Position numbers and translations under genes: made by a program
Shown here: one piece after another, positions 34,474 through 46,339 of the stretch
Layout: each line of letters begins with the position of its first letter
Numbering within the stretch: the first letter of the stretch is position 1
DNA from: Prunus persica
Taxonomy: Eukaryota; Streptophyta; Magnoliopsida; Rosales; Rosaceae
Length of the DNA: 64,000 bases
Reading direction: 5' to 3'
Assembly: GCF_000346465.2 (NCBI RefSeq)
Contig: NC_034013.1
Span: 13,067,373 to 13,131,372, forward strand
The notes under the pieces: model-generated
What the model saw: only the letters and a program-made list of their open reading frames with translations
The model's database searches: none
What the model was told of the DNA's origin: nothing

Positions 34474-35084
34474 GGAGGAAATATGGCTACTGTTTTTCAG
34501 GACCCCAATATCTTCTCGAATCCCCATATTATCTTTTTCTTTCCTAGAGTCCAAAACTTCACGTGGCCTCTAATAATGCCTGTCGGCACTTTCGGCGTTT
34601 TCAAGTATTATTTTCAAAGCCGATCTTGCTTTACGGATTTCATGGAGCTACTTTTTCAAAAGTATCCCGAGAATCTCGCAATTTTCCTATGGTTAATTTG
34701 AAATTCACCGGTTCTACCTATTCATTGTATTTGTGTATAAATGTGTTACTAACGAAATTTTCTTTGCAGAAGACATCCAGTTGTCTCTATACTTAGTGAT
34801 CCTAACTCTGAGAGTTATTTGTTTTTAACAGAGAAAGGAATTGTGATTTTTGCTCTTGCAGGATATAACAAGATTCATCAAGCGATACTTTATATTTACT
34901 GGGCCGATACGAGCTTGAATGATACTTGAGAAAAGTTTCTCCCACCTAAGGATGTAAGCAATACTTGTGTTATTTTATGCTTATATACCTATTTGATATT
35001 TTATCTTGAAAGGTAACCAAATGGGAAGATAAGTCCGTTCCAAAAGAATGGCTTGTATGTATCCATGAATTATTAACGCAAATT

Positions 35085-35400
35085 TTACAGATTGCAAGTT
35101 GGATACATTGATAATACACTGCACAGATTAAAATCCCATAAGAACAGAATATGGGTATAGCAGTGATCAATATGATGCACGCCTGTTGCGTAGCAAATGA
35201 TGTGGATTGAAGTCCCGAAAGGACAATCCTTTGACATGTCAATATTGATATTGTGCACGCCGAATGCGTAGCAAATTATATGGGTTAAAGTCCCATTATA
35301 TGGGTTAAAGTCCCAGAAATTAATTGACATGTATGTATTAATCTGTGGCATGCCTGCAGCATGACAGATATATGGGTTCTAAATGTTCCAACTCCCTAAA
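35085..35400. repeat. Diverged tandem units in the retrotransposon interior
   Basis: Units containing GCACGC, TGCGTAGCAAAT and GTTAAAGTCCC or GATTGAAGTCCC recur about every 90-100 bp. One short piece (TATATGGGTTAAAGTCCCA) is perfectly doubled at about 35276-35314. No coding function is seen. Confidence 0.6.
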
Positions 35401-36308
35401 TGGAGATTATCCACGCCCTACTACTAAATAACGCTCCAATGGAGGTTATAATCCACATTCTCACATAATAAAAGCCCCATGAAGTGGCTTGGGTACCCAA
35501 AAGCAAAGAAATGCTTATAATTGATGCATGCGCATGCACATGAGAATTGTGAGATCATAAATTGATGAATGACAATTTTTGGTTTTGGAGTAGCTACTCA
35601 AATCATCAATGGGCTGTGTTGATTGGAACCACGTTCAATTATTAAATGTCGACAATATCATTGGCCAAAATGGAAAGAGGTAATTCCATTATAGATGAGA
35701 ATGAACGTGAAAGAACAAACCCACAGTACGAACCCCAAAAGATGTTAATACTGAAATTTATACTTGGGTGTTCGGAATAAAAGGGAATATACCTACTTTG
35801 TATGACACACTGTCTCTGGCAGAAACAAGGAATGTTGGGTTTTCTTCATATTTACAGATTAAATTGTGCCCCCCTTATTACACAATTACGGAGACCAACA
35901 TATTATCTTTAAGGGTTATTAAATGCACAGAGCGTATCGCCAGAAGCGATTTCCTAAAGATGTATAAATAGCTGGGTTAAAGCTATATAATGTGTCATAA
36001 AGTTTAATCCCTTTTAAACAAAATCCGTTGAGAGGATTGACATTGCATAAAGCAAGTCCCTAAAGGACGTGTGCTTGAAGCACAAAATTTGTACTCAATA
36101 TTAATATGCATAAATTACCTCAGTGAGTACATTGATTATAATGTGTTTGCAACACATTACAGCTTCTGCAGAAGTCACAAAATATTTGTCTCGACTTAAG
36201 GATCGAGCATTATGCCAACGAGATTCTTGCTTATACTCAGAGAGTCTTATCCGTTGGTCCTTAAATGTTTTTCCAGAAGTATACTAGACCAGATAGAGCT
36301 CAGCTCCA

Positions 36309-36899
36309 CACTGTACTCTTTTTCCTTCATCCAGGTTTTTATCCCATTGGGTTTTTCCTGGTAAGGTTTTAACGAGGCAGTGTCGCTCAAAGGTTTAGGG
36401 TATACTATGCAAATTTCTATGGTCGCATACTGGAAAAGCTAGTCATGAGATATTTTTCAGGGGGAGCGTGGTTTTCATAAAGACCTCCATACACTGTACT
36501 CTTTTTCCTTCATCCAGGTTTTTATCCCACTGGGTTTTTCCTGGTAAGGTTTTAACGAGGCAGTGTCGCTCAAGATTGACTCACAGCAGCAGTGTCAACT
36601 ACGATATTCAGAAAGGTGATCAACAGTATGACTTAAAGATATTTTGCCAAGCATCAGGGGGAGCGTGCTATCAATAAAGATCTTCAAACACTGTACTCTT
36701 TTTCCTTCGTCCAGGTTTTTATCCCACTGGGTTTTTCCTGGCAAGGTTTTAACGAGACAGTGTCGCACGCGCACAAAATTTTATATTACACATGATTATG
36801 TACTCTTTTTCCTTTGACCAGTTTTTGTCCCACTGGGTTTTTACTGGCAAGGTTTTTAAAGAGGCATATTCCATATCTTTTGTGGTCTCCAAGGGGGAG
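36309..36899 (+). repeat. Four tandem copies of the 3'-terminal module before the 3' LTR
   Basis: Each copy contains TACTCTTTTTCCTT, then CCCACTGGGTTTTTCCTGG and AAGGTTTTAACGAGGCAGTG. They start at about 36309, 36492, 36689 and 36801. Copies 1 and 2 end with an internal polypurine-like tract AGGGGGAGC (36459 and 36656), and copy 4 ends at the true polypurine tract (36891-36899). The T-rich module with a CCC/GGG hairpin is a conserved 3' signal of such elements that has been multiplied here. Confidence 0.85.
36891..36899 (+). other. Polypurine tract
   Basis: AAGGGGGAG abuts the 3' LTR and is the expected primer for plus-strand DNA synthesis. Confidence 0.85.
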
Positions 36900-37098
36900 T
36901 GTTGTAAATATATTAGGTGGAGCCCACTTGAAGCTTCCTCGAAGCTTCCTCCAAGTGGAAGTTTAGTCCAATTATTTGCCTACAAAAGGGTTCACACCCT
37001 TTCATTGTAAATACACAGAAAATATTCAATGAGAAACATCAGATCTCTATGCTTGATCTATCTCAATTCCCTCTCCAATTTCTCTTTAGTTTATAACA
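36900..37098 (+). repeat. 3' LTR
   Basis: Identical in length and sequence to the 5' LTR and followed by the GGTTT target duplication at 37099-37103. Confidence 0.95.
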
Positions 37099-37103
37099 GG
37101 TTT

Positions 37104-37614
37104 AAAATTTTTACCATAAATTGAATAAAATAAGTCCACCTTATTTTTCCCGGGGAAAAAAATTAGAGCCCATCTTATTTTCGTTTTAAATTTTTTTTTA
37201 ATATTGTTATTTTCCAAAAAGAAAAAAAAATTTGTTGACTTGGAAGTTATTAGCTAAACACTGCTAGATATTTTTGTTCAAAATAAATACTGCTAGATTT
37301 GCTAATAAGTTGGCAACTTGGCATGTAGACTCAGTATTATTATACTTAAAAATCTGAGTACAAATTGAAATCAATAATACTTATGATTATTGTCCGAATA
37401 TCCTTTTTCTTTATTGAAATTTTTTTCATGAAAGTCAATTGAATAAATTCAAGGGCTGTTTGGTATTTTAGTTAGATTCAATTTTATAAACTCAAAAATA
37501 TATTTTTAAGTCTAAAGTCATAAAAACTCGTTTGATATGCCCATTTTTAAAAACTCAAATCCAAAAAACACTCAAAAATATCATCATTTTTTTAAAAAAA
37601 AAGAGTAAGATTTT

Positions 37615-37664
<50 letters not shown>

Positions 37665-38899
37665 ATTTCAATTTGGGAATTTAGGGTTTCTGAATTTCTT
37701 ATTTTAATTTTAATTTTTAAAATCTTAAAAATAGTTTGGAGTTCAATACCAAACAAGTTTTCAGATCTTAAAATCACTTTTTGAAAACTCTTTTTTTTCA
37801 AAAAAAAATTTATTATTTTAAAATTTACTTTTTTGAGTCATATACCAAATATGGCCTAAAACATTTCGGCTTGTCAATGTCATTAACAGAAAAACTTATT
37901 CGTAACGAAGTAATGAGACAGCTGTATCTATAACACTCATTGGTTTCCTCTATTTGTTAAGTTAATAAGCTGGCAAATCACAAATGTATGGATGCAATCT
38001 CACAAGGTATTTAGTAATTTCAATTATTAATGAAAGAAACACGACACGTATTTTCCATTTATTATGAGATTAATTCCAGTGCAAAAATACAGACGAATTA
38101 TTGTGACCACGTCCTTCTAAATAAATGCAAACTGTTGGAATAGTGATACATAATAAATTGGACATGTGCATAAAGGTCATGATGGCCTCATGCACAAATC
38201 GACACTGACTCTCCATCTATCACCTAATCTGTTGAACCGATTGATTAACTCAGCAATTAGTTGTTAAACATTGAAATTATTGGGTCTTCAAATCGTTGAT
38301 TAAATTTTAACCCCTACGTGTTCTATTAGTAAACCCTAATTACTAAACTTAACATATATGTTATCTTCTGAAAATTTCATAAAAGGGTTTGGGTAAGCTT
38401 TTCTTGGCCTTCAAAAAGGAGAATTAGGTAAGCTTTTCTTGGCCTTCAAACAAGGTGTTAGGTTCAAGCAATTAATAACTATGGTCTATGGTGGTAATTC
38501 AATAACTTGATAAAAAATAAAATGTTGAATTTGGTGTCGGTCCTCCTGTACTTGAGTTCGAATTTTATTTATGCGGATTTGAATAGTGTTTCTTCAAAAG
38601 AAAATTAATATTGCTGGTGATTTGATATGTATGTATGCATACAAAATGCAAGTAGCTATAGACTTTGGAAGGGCATTAAATGTAGGCTCAACTAATAACA
38701 GGGAAAAAATTAATTGATGATGGGGCCTCTGCCTTTAATTCTTCTCCCTTTTTCTTCACAAAAAGTTCATTGTTGAAGTGATCTTTGGCACGTTTTTCTG
38801 CGGATTCTATCAGCACCAGTCATCTTGTTATATATCAGCACCAGTCATCTTTGTTATATATTGTCAAAGATCTTAGATCTCTCATTTTCTGCATTTGTG

Positions 38900-38958
<59 letters not shown>

Positions 38959-38960
38959 CT
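37104..38960. other. Intergenic AT-rich region with MITE-like remnant and microsatellites
   Basis: At about 37452-37860 the ends GGCTGTTTGGTAT...CTCAAAAA and its inverse suggest a degenerate non-autonomous transposon enclosing a (CT)20 tract (37620-37660); no TSD was found. A (GA)n tract at 38898-38953 lies directly upstream of the Sec14 start codon, in its likely 5' UTR. No gene is supported. Confidence 0.45.
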
Positions 38961-40223
38961 ATGTTGGCGTTGAGTTCAAATGTAAACGATCATTACAAGG
39001 AGGAAAGAAGCATGGACAGAAAAGAAGATGTACTGCTTGGAGAAGCTTCACATGCAGATAATAATGATATTCAAGAAAGTAGCAGTGAGTTGGAGGAGCT
39101 GCCCAAAATTCGTCTCATGAGAGCATTTGTTGAAGCCCAGGATCCTTCCTCCAAGGTTAGTGTTCCTAATCCTAACCTTAATCTTTTCATTAATATCTAA
39201 TTAATTTTGTTAATATTATAGCTTGTTTCTTTATTTGTTTTTGGCTGGAGAAGGTGCATATCATTTAAATGTTTTTGGCTGCAGTGTCACATTTTGTTCT
39301 AGTTCTTTGGGGTACATCAGTCATTTTTTTCTCAGAAAAAGAGTGTTTGGTATCGATATCAATCTACAGTATATGATACGTTATTGATATATATTTTTTG
39401 GTACTGCGTATAGATTTAGTTGAGACTTGCATGTTATTAAGTTGGTAGAGCTGGGTTAATATCGGGGAAAAAATAAATAAAGATAAAAAAAAATCTGACC
39501 TATACAGTATTTATTTGTTTTCTCTCATTTACTTCTACTGTTTATTATAAAGTGTTGTGCGATGTATGGAATTTAGGGTTCCTGAGGGGAGCCCCGGCTG
39601 TAATGTTGTTTTCGTTTTTTAGAAGAAAAAAAACACCTTGATGGGGAAAACCTTGCACTGCTCGCCATCAAAATCTCCAGTCACCTTTAAATATATATAA
39701 CATTATTTACTGTTGTGTTATAGTACACAAGATGACATAGGCCCAGCAAGGAAACAAGATATATCTGAGTCAGAAATAAGTCCCATTTTATTTTTTGAAA
39801 ATATATTTATTTTTCTGTATAAAAAGTGACAATTTGAGGTGGAGATTTGAAACTCTACAATAATATGAGTCCCCGCTTTGAGAAATACAAAATAAAATAA
39901 AATTATAGTAACAAAAGTCACCATTTAATAACTATATGTTCATTGTCGTAAAATTTTCATATTAAATTATCGACTTCGATCCCCCTTTTTCGTAATTTAG
40001 AGTAGCTTACAATTTCATTGTATTAAAAGAAAGTAAACAAATAAATAAATATAACTATATATAATTGTCATGAAATTATCATGTTAAACCTACCATGGAA
40101 TGACACACATATATAGATAGAATGGTCAAATAAAGTTGTTTCTGATACAAGCATTTGTAACAAACCCTGTGTTTGAACAATTCTTACAACACTGGCATTT
40201 TGCATGAGCCTCTGCCAACCCAA

Positions 40224-40261
<38 letters not shown>

Positions 40262-41781
40262 CATGCATTGCATATGGTGCTTACAGTTCCACCTACTTCA
40301 AATTTCAAAACACATACATATTATATTCCTCAGCAGTAGTAACTTGCAGTCTAGCTCTATCTCTGTCAAGGACTTGTTTCATATGTGTGGGGGGGGACAG
40401 AGAGAGAGAGAGAGAGAGAGAAGAGTATCATGGATAAAGCAGCACTGAATCAAAGGAGAAGCTGACCCGAAATCGTCTTGTAAGAGCACTTATTGAAAGG
40501 AAAGATCCTTCCTCCAAGGTGCTACATTTATAATTGGTACAAATATTACTAAATCTATAGTCAACACAAGGGAACTTCAACCCTTCTAGTCTTTTTTTAA
40601 AAAAAAATAGAGCAGAAGCTATGCCTGCACCAAGTTCTTAATCACCAATCTGATGTTTTGGTAATGTGGAGCTGCAATATTTGTGTGCAGGAAGTGGATG
40701 ACCCGACTATCAGAAGGTTCCTGCATGCGCGCGATTTCGACATAAGCCAGGCATCTGCCATGCTCCTCAAGTACTTGAAATGGAGACGAACTTTTGTTCC
40801 CAACGGTTTCATTTCTGCTTCAGAGGTGCCAAACCAAATTGCACAGAACAAGATGTTTTTACAGGGATCAGACAAGAAGGGACGTCCAATAGCGGTTGTC
40901 TGTGGCAATAGACACTTTCAAGACGGCCTTAAGGAATTCAAGCGTACGTTTTTTTTCCACACATTTTGTCAATTCTAAATGAGCAAATAAAAAGTCTTGC
41001 TGCAAAATCACTGGATCGTTTAAGAGATTTAAAGCTTGAAACTACTAATAATACTACTAGTATATTTTCTAATGTTGTACAGGTTATGTAGTTTATGGCC
41101 TCGACAAGACATGTGCAAGGTAATCTGCCGTTTTCACCCTGAACTTAATTTCAGCTAATTTTCCCCCGGAATTATAACGTGACGAAGCAGTAGACCTTAG
41201 ACGATCTGTTTTATGTGACGATTTTGAACATGATGTACCAGGATCCCACCAGGACAGGAGAAGTTTATTGCCATAGGAGACCTTGAAGGATGGGGATATT
41301 CAAACAGTGACATCCGAGGGTACCTTGGAGCTCTATCGATTTTGCAGGTGTCTGTTCTGCTCTACACCATTTTCATTTCTCTGTTACAAACAAGATAAAC
41401 AAACAGTTTACCAAATAATTTTCAGAAAGCTTTTCTTGAACTGTTTACTAAATATTTGCAGGATTACTATCCAGAACGACTAGGGAAGCTGTTTATCGTC
41501 CATGCGCCGCTGGTATTTATGACAGTTTGGAAAATCGTTTACCCTTTCATTGACAACAAAACTAAGAAGAAGGTAAAAACGACTCACATTGATGTAAAAT
41601 TATAAATTAATAACTTGACCTGCCTATTATATAATAGTTAGTTATATGCACCATCTTCCTTCTCTGTGTGCAGATAGTATTTGTGGAGAACAAAATGCTG
41701 AAATCAACCCTGCTGGAAGAGATCGACGAAAGCCAACTTCCGGAGATATACGGAGGCCAACTGCCGTTGGTTCCCATCTAG
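38961..41781 (+). CDS. Sec14-like CRAL-TRIO lipid-transfer protein
   Basis: Six exons, join(38961..39155,40691..40943,41083..41119,41242..41347,41462..41572,41674..41781), give 269 aa. The CRAL-TRIO N-domain starts [34 protein letters not shown]. The lipid-binding lobe follows with [56 protein letters not shown] and the end [14 protein letters not shown]. This is the short plant Sec14p-like group (At1g01630 type), which carries phosphatidylinositol or related lipids between membranes. An in-frame ATG at 39012 (MDRKEDV) is an alternative start. Intron 1 (1535 bp) contains a broken duplicate of exon 1 and its GA-rich leader. This gene is not a neighbour of LEAFY in Arabidopsis as far as I recall. 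Confidence 0.9.
40398..40518 (+). pseudogene. Duplicated GA-leader and exon 1 of the Sec14 gene, broken
   Basis: A (GA)n tract is followed by AGAAGAGTATCATGG, like the real leader AGAAGAGCACTATG. The sequence then codes for [20 protein letters not shown] and a GT donor, a diverged copy of [17 protein letters not shown]. The frame upstream meets a TAA and the ATG is out of frame, so the exon cannot start translation. It could still serve as a second transcription start. Confidence 0.7.
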
Positions 41782-42959
41782 GAAGTGAACAAAAGCTCAT
41801 ATTTGTGCAGTACAACTTGAAGGCTGTACCTGAATTGAAGTTATTATGCAGTCATTAACCATCTTGTACCATATGTGTTTCTAAGACCATGAAGAAAATA
41901 GAAAAAAAAAACTGAGAAACTAACAAGCAAACACCCAACTATATATGAATGATAAGTCCTTTTGGTGCTACAAGCAAAACGAAAACAAAACAATCCATGC
42001 CCGACCCGTATCATTCTATGGTTGTCAACTATTTGAGCCCAGCAGAGTTGGGTATGCCACGGGACAATCATGATTCCATGTGGGTGGTTCCATTGGAACC
42101 CAAATTTGCCTAGTTCATCCATTCTTTTTTATTCTTGAATTCTCCAATTCATGACTTCTTTATATTCACTTACTTAGAATTATGAGACGTTATGAATCGG
42201 AAAAGTGAGGAATACTCATTCCAATGCAAGTAAACAATATTCATTCAAATTAAAACTCCTTTAAACTGACTATCATTTGAAAATCAATAATTCAGAATAA
42301 TTCTTCAAAGTAACCTACTTTGGATGGACCAAAATCAACTTCCACTTTCTACAGTATATAATTCACAGCACGCATCACACACATGTGGAATTTTTTGTTT
42401 TTGGTACAAACTACAAAGAAAAAAAAGTGGAACAGATCACATCAACAAGTGAACAGTGCATTGGATCCTTAAAAGATCACATGTAACAATTAAAAAATCG
42501 TAACAACCAAAAACCAAACAAATAAATCCAAAAAATAAAGGAAGGTAAAAGGAAGACTACTGTTAATGACTCAATGTGAAAGCCAGGGCTCCCTCCAGCG
42601 AGCCTGACTGGCCTGACTGCCCCTGAGCCTGAGCTCCCTGAGCCACTGACTCATCCCAGTCAGGTCGTCTTGCTCAGCTTTGGTAGCATCCATCCACTGC
42701 CCAGAACCCCGTACACTGCGTGTCGCCTCCCCATTGGTCCTCCCCCTCCAAGTACCATCTGTTAACCTAATATTTTACTATTAATTCTGAAAAGAAGATA
42801 AAGTCACTAACTTGTGAACCCCCTCGCGTTTAATTTCCAATTTCTCTACCCCATCACATCACCACTTCATCGTTCATCATTCATCATCAGAACCGTCTAC
42901 CTGGGCAAGGCTCGTGGACCACCACCACCGCACCAGATCCTCCGCCGTCCTCCGCGCGA

Positions 42960-43018
42960 CACGTGGGTGGGAGTCCCAACAACATCGTATTCGTCAGGGC
43001 CACGTGTCGCTGTATAAA
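42960..43018. promoter_or_regulatory. Paired G-boxes next to a TATAAA
   Basis: CACGTG occurs at 42960-42965 and 43001-43006, each within an ACACGTGG or CCACGTGTC context as bound by plant bZIP and bHLH factors, with TATAAA at 43013. It may be a distal LEAFY element or a promoter of an unseen transcript. Confidence 0.35.
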
Positions 43019-44042
43019 CGGGAACACGTAGGTGGAGATGCACCTGATCGTGACAATAGCCTAAGAAGAAGAAGATGGATATGGGTTTCGTTTGTCTTTG
43101 GGAAGTACAGAAAAGCAGCCTTTCAGAACACTGCCCGACTCTGTACTTCCCTGCCACTTCTTATATCGCGCAAGGGGAACAGTAAATTTCACTCGTTATT
43201 ATGACATGTGGAATGACGTGTTTGCCCCTCTTGCATGCTTGGCTTGTTCGGGTAATTGAAGGTTGAGAATCTCTACAGAGATATGGGTTTTCGTCACGTT
43301 GTCCGAGGAAGAGATGATGATGATGGTGATTGTGATTGTGAAAATTACCATCTATTACACAAACGCCAATCTTAATCTCCACATTCCATTATGCCAATTT
43401 TACTAAGCTTTGCCCCCCATCAATTTCACCGTCAAAGATTTCTTGTTACTACCTACTGCCGAAAATAAATAAATAAACCCAAAAATAAGAGTGTGTTTGC
43501 ATCTCAAAATCACGTCATAGAGCCTCACCACAGCGGTGGTCGTCTCCGCTCCTTATGGCAACCCAGTTCGAACCCGTTCGAACTCCAATGTAACCAACAA
43601 AAATCACGTCATAGATTTTGGGCCCTTCAACATGTTGATTTTGTGTCATAAACTAGGAGACCACGCAGACAAGTAGACAACAAGAAAGAAGCAAGAAAGT
43701 TTGGAAAACTTCACTTCTTATTAGCAGTTTTAGCACTCTGAGGAGCTTCACCTACACGCATGAGTTTCATTAATAAAATAATTATTTTTATTAAAAAAGA
43801 AAAATCGTAAACTCAAGGGTGAACTCTAGGGCTAACATAACATAACATAACAAGTTTAAAAGTTCATTGGGTGGTGGGACCAATTAGAAGAACCCTAAAG
43901 AGAGTTTCATTCTGATTGTTTTAATCCGGTTCGATTTCGAAATGTCGAGTTTGAAACCATCAAACCCCAGTTTGCTTAGTTCCTCGGGAAACATCCCATA
44001 TGTAAGAGGGCAGTTTCGGAATAAACTAAAATGGTCTTGTTT

Positions 44043-44048
44043 TTATAG
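44043..44048 (+). promoter_or_regulatory. Possible LEAFY TATA box
   Basis: TTTTTATAGG lies about 110 bases before the LEAFY ATG, a reasonable distance given a leader of about 80 bases. It is not a perfect consensus. Confidence 0.3.
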
Positions 44049-44153
44049 GAACAGAACACTACACACACCAACCACAGTGCCAAAGACTAAAAACAAAGCT
44101 AGAGAAGAAGCTGTGGTCTTCATCTGTGTGTGGTTTTGAAACTCTGGGAAAAT

Positions 44154-46339
44154 ATGGATCCAGACGCCTTCTCAGCGAGCCTCTTCAAGTGGGACCTACG
44201 AGGCATGGTTGTTCCGCCGAGCCGGGCTCAGCTAGAAGCCGCCGTGACGCCTCAAGCTGCCGCTGCAGCTGCGGCTTACGCTGCTGTGAGGCCGCAGAGA
44301 GAGCTCGGAGGGCTTGAGGACTTGTTCCAGGCTTATGGGGTCAGATACTACACGGCAGCGAAGATAGCCGAGCTCGGCTTTACTGTGAACACCCTTTTGG
44401 ATATGAGGGACGGTGAGCTTGACGACATGATGAGTAGCCTCTCTCAGATATTCAGGTGGGATTTGCTTGTGGGTGAGAGGTACGGTATCAAAGCCGCCGT
44501 CAGAGCAGAGCGTCGTCGCCTCGATGACGAGGACTCGAGGCGGCGCCACACCTTCTCCGGCGACACCACCACCAATGCCCTAGATGCTCTCTCCCAAGAA
44601 GGTTCGTTAGTCACTATTACATGAATTCCTAGAATGACAATTTACATGTTAGCATAAAATTATACACGCAATATTTCATCATAAGATGTAAAATTATTTA
44701 ATCTTAATTTGTTACAATATTTCATCACAAAACATTTTTTTTATATGAATCGAACAAAAAACTAATTTTTATTTAATAATATAACATGTCAAACTATTTA
44801 ATTATTACCATATTTCATCATAAAACATATTTAATATGTATGTATATGACATGGGGTGCATGGGATTGTAGGGTTGTCGGAGGAGCCGGTGCAACAAGAG
44901 AAGGAGATGGTGGGGAGCGGCGGAGGGGCCGCCTGGGAAGTGGTGGCGGCGGCGGCAGGGGAGAAGCGGAAGAAGCAGCGAAGGACGAGGAAGGGGCAAT
45001 ATAGGAATTTCAATGGCATAAGAAGGGGGCATAATAATAATGATCATAATGAGGGTGTGGACAACGGGGACGACAACGACTTGGACGACATGAATGGGCA
45101 CGGGAACGGGGGAGGAGGGGGGTTGCTGAGCGAGAGACAGAGGGAGCACCCGTTCATTGTGACTGAGCCTGGGGAGGTGGCACGTGGCAAAAAGAACGGC
45201 CTAGATTACCTCTTCCATCTCTACGAGCAGTGCCGTGATTTCTTGATCCAGGTCCAAAACATTGCAAAGGAGCGCGGTGAAAAATGTCCAACCAAGGTAC
45301 GGAGTTTACCCAATTTCCCGTCTTCATAGCCTAAATGCATACGCTGATTTATACTGTGGTAAATAGTAAATACTAATAGTAACTTGTCGCGTGGACTATC
45401 ATACCTGGTCAATGTGGACCCATTTCCGCAAGTACAAACATTACAATCTAGTGGCCCGACACTTTCAATTGGAACAGACTGCTGACAGCATCAATATAAT
45501 GTTTGAGCTAGGACCGGGTCTGAATTTTTCATTGATTATGTGGCAGAGTAAGTTCACAATAAATTTATAAAAAAAATAAAAAAAAATTGGGTTTGTGAAT
45601 AAGATCATATTTTAATCCGACTTTGGTCTAAATTTGATCTGGTTTGTTAGAAATATATAGTGATTCCAATAATGATGTTAATATGACGTATAATTGGATA
45701 ATTGGTTAGCTTAATAAAGAAAGAGATTTTCACACTCACGTTTTGTTCGTTTGCACTCCGCACTTTGTTATATTTTGATGATTTATCATCTACTTTTATT
45801 TTCCAAGGTAAAAAAAAAAATAGAAAAGTGTAAATCGATAAAATTGGAGTGTGAAAGTCACCACCTTTAAGTATCCGATATTTATAAATAATGAATAATT
45901 TATCTTGTGACCATGACAAGTGAATTGTTGTATTTTGGTTGTGTGAACATGAATTATTGTGCAGGTAACAAACCAAGTGTTTAGGTTTGCAAAAAAGGCA
46001 GGGGCAAGCTACATCAACAAGCCCAAGATGCGACACTACGTGCATTGCTATGCGCTGCATTGCTTGGACGAGGAGGCCTCCAATGCACTGAGGAGAGTTT
46101 TTAAGGAGAGAGGCGAAAATGTGGGGGCCTGGAGACATGCATGTTACAAGCCTCTTGTGGCCATCGCAGCAGGCCAAGGCTGGGACATTGATGCCATCTT
46201 CAATTCTCATCCCCGCCTCTCCATTTGGTATGTTCCCACCAAGGTCCGGCAGCTTTGTCACACTGAGCGTAACAATGCCACGGCCTCTAGCTCTGCCTCT
46301 GGTGGTGACGGTGGTGGCCGTGATCACCTACCCTACTGA
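44154..46339 (+). CDS. LFY: LEAFY/FLORICAULA floral meristem identity transcription factor
   Basis: Three exons, join(44154..44601,44872..45296,45965..46339), give 415 aa, the usual length and the conserved two-intron structure. Residues 1-17 are the canonical start ([17 protein letters not shown]), followed by a poly-Ala stretch (33-44). Residues about 50-125 form the SAM-like oligomerisation domain ([23 protein letters not shown], ending in [12 protein letters not shown]). A variable acidic and basic linker with [12 protein letters not shown] and N/D/G-rich runs follows. From about residue 245 comes the C-terminal helix-turn-helix DNA-binding domain ([31 protein letters not shown], then [26 protein letters not shown]). 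It turns on floral homeotic genes such as AP1 and AG. All key parts are intact, so it should be functional. The ATG is the standard one. Confidence 0.98.

Larger units (their letters stand above)
30672..37098 (+). mobile_element. Complete young non-autonomous LTR retrotransposon
   Basis: The 6427-bp element has two LTRs of 199 bp (30672-30870 and 36900-37098) that read identical base for base, begin TG and end CA, and are flanked by the target duplication GGTTT (30667-30671 and 37099-37103). A TATCAG-containing primer-binding-like site follows the 5' LTR, and a polypurine tract AAGGGGGAG sits directly before the 3' LTR. The 6-kb interior has no gag, protease, integrase, reverse transcriptase or RNase H ORF. 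It carries captured host-gene fragments near the 5' end, an antisense 183-aa ORF in the middle and tandem repeats at the 3' end. It is a LARD-like element that must be mobilised in trans, probably by a Copia relative (inferred from the 5-bp TSD and PBS style). Confidence 0.93.
41782..44153. other. Sec14-LEAFY intergenic region, LEAFY upstream sequence
   Basis: No confident gene. The stretch 42560-43150 is more GC-rich than its surroundings and holds two G-boxes (42960-42965 and 43001-43006) and a TATAAA at 43013-43018. The 96-codon open frame at 42914-43204 looks random. Stretch 43600-44153 is the immediate LEAFY upstream region. Confidence 0.5.

Noticed and set aside
36468..37010. Two open frames near the 3' LTR
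   Set aside because: They are frames through the tandem 3' module and LTR, with no gag or pol similarity.
30672..37098. Autonomous Copia or Gypsy element
   Set aside because: Structural ends are perfect, but I found no integrase, reverse transcriptase or protease motif in any frame of the interior.
38825..40448. Open frames rich in RERERE
   Set aside because: These are translations of (GA)n microsatellites and not proteins.
42914..43204. 96-codon open frame upstream of LEAFY
   Set aside because: Low-complexity H/R-rich text without homology or splice structure; the region is better explained as regulatory DNA.
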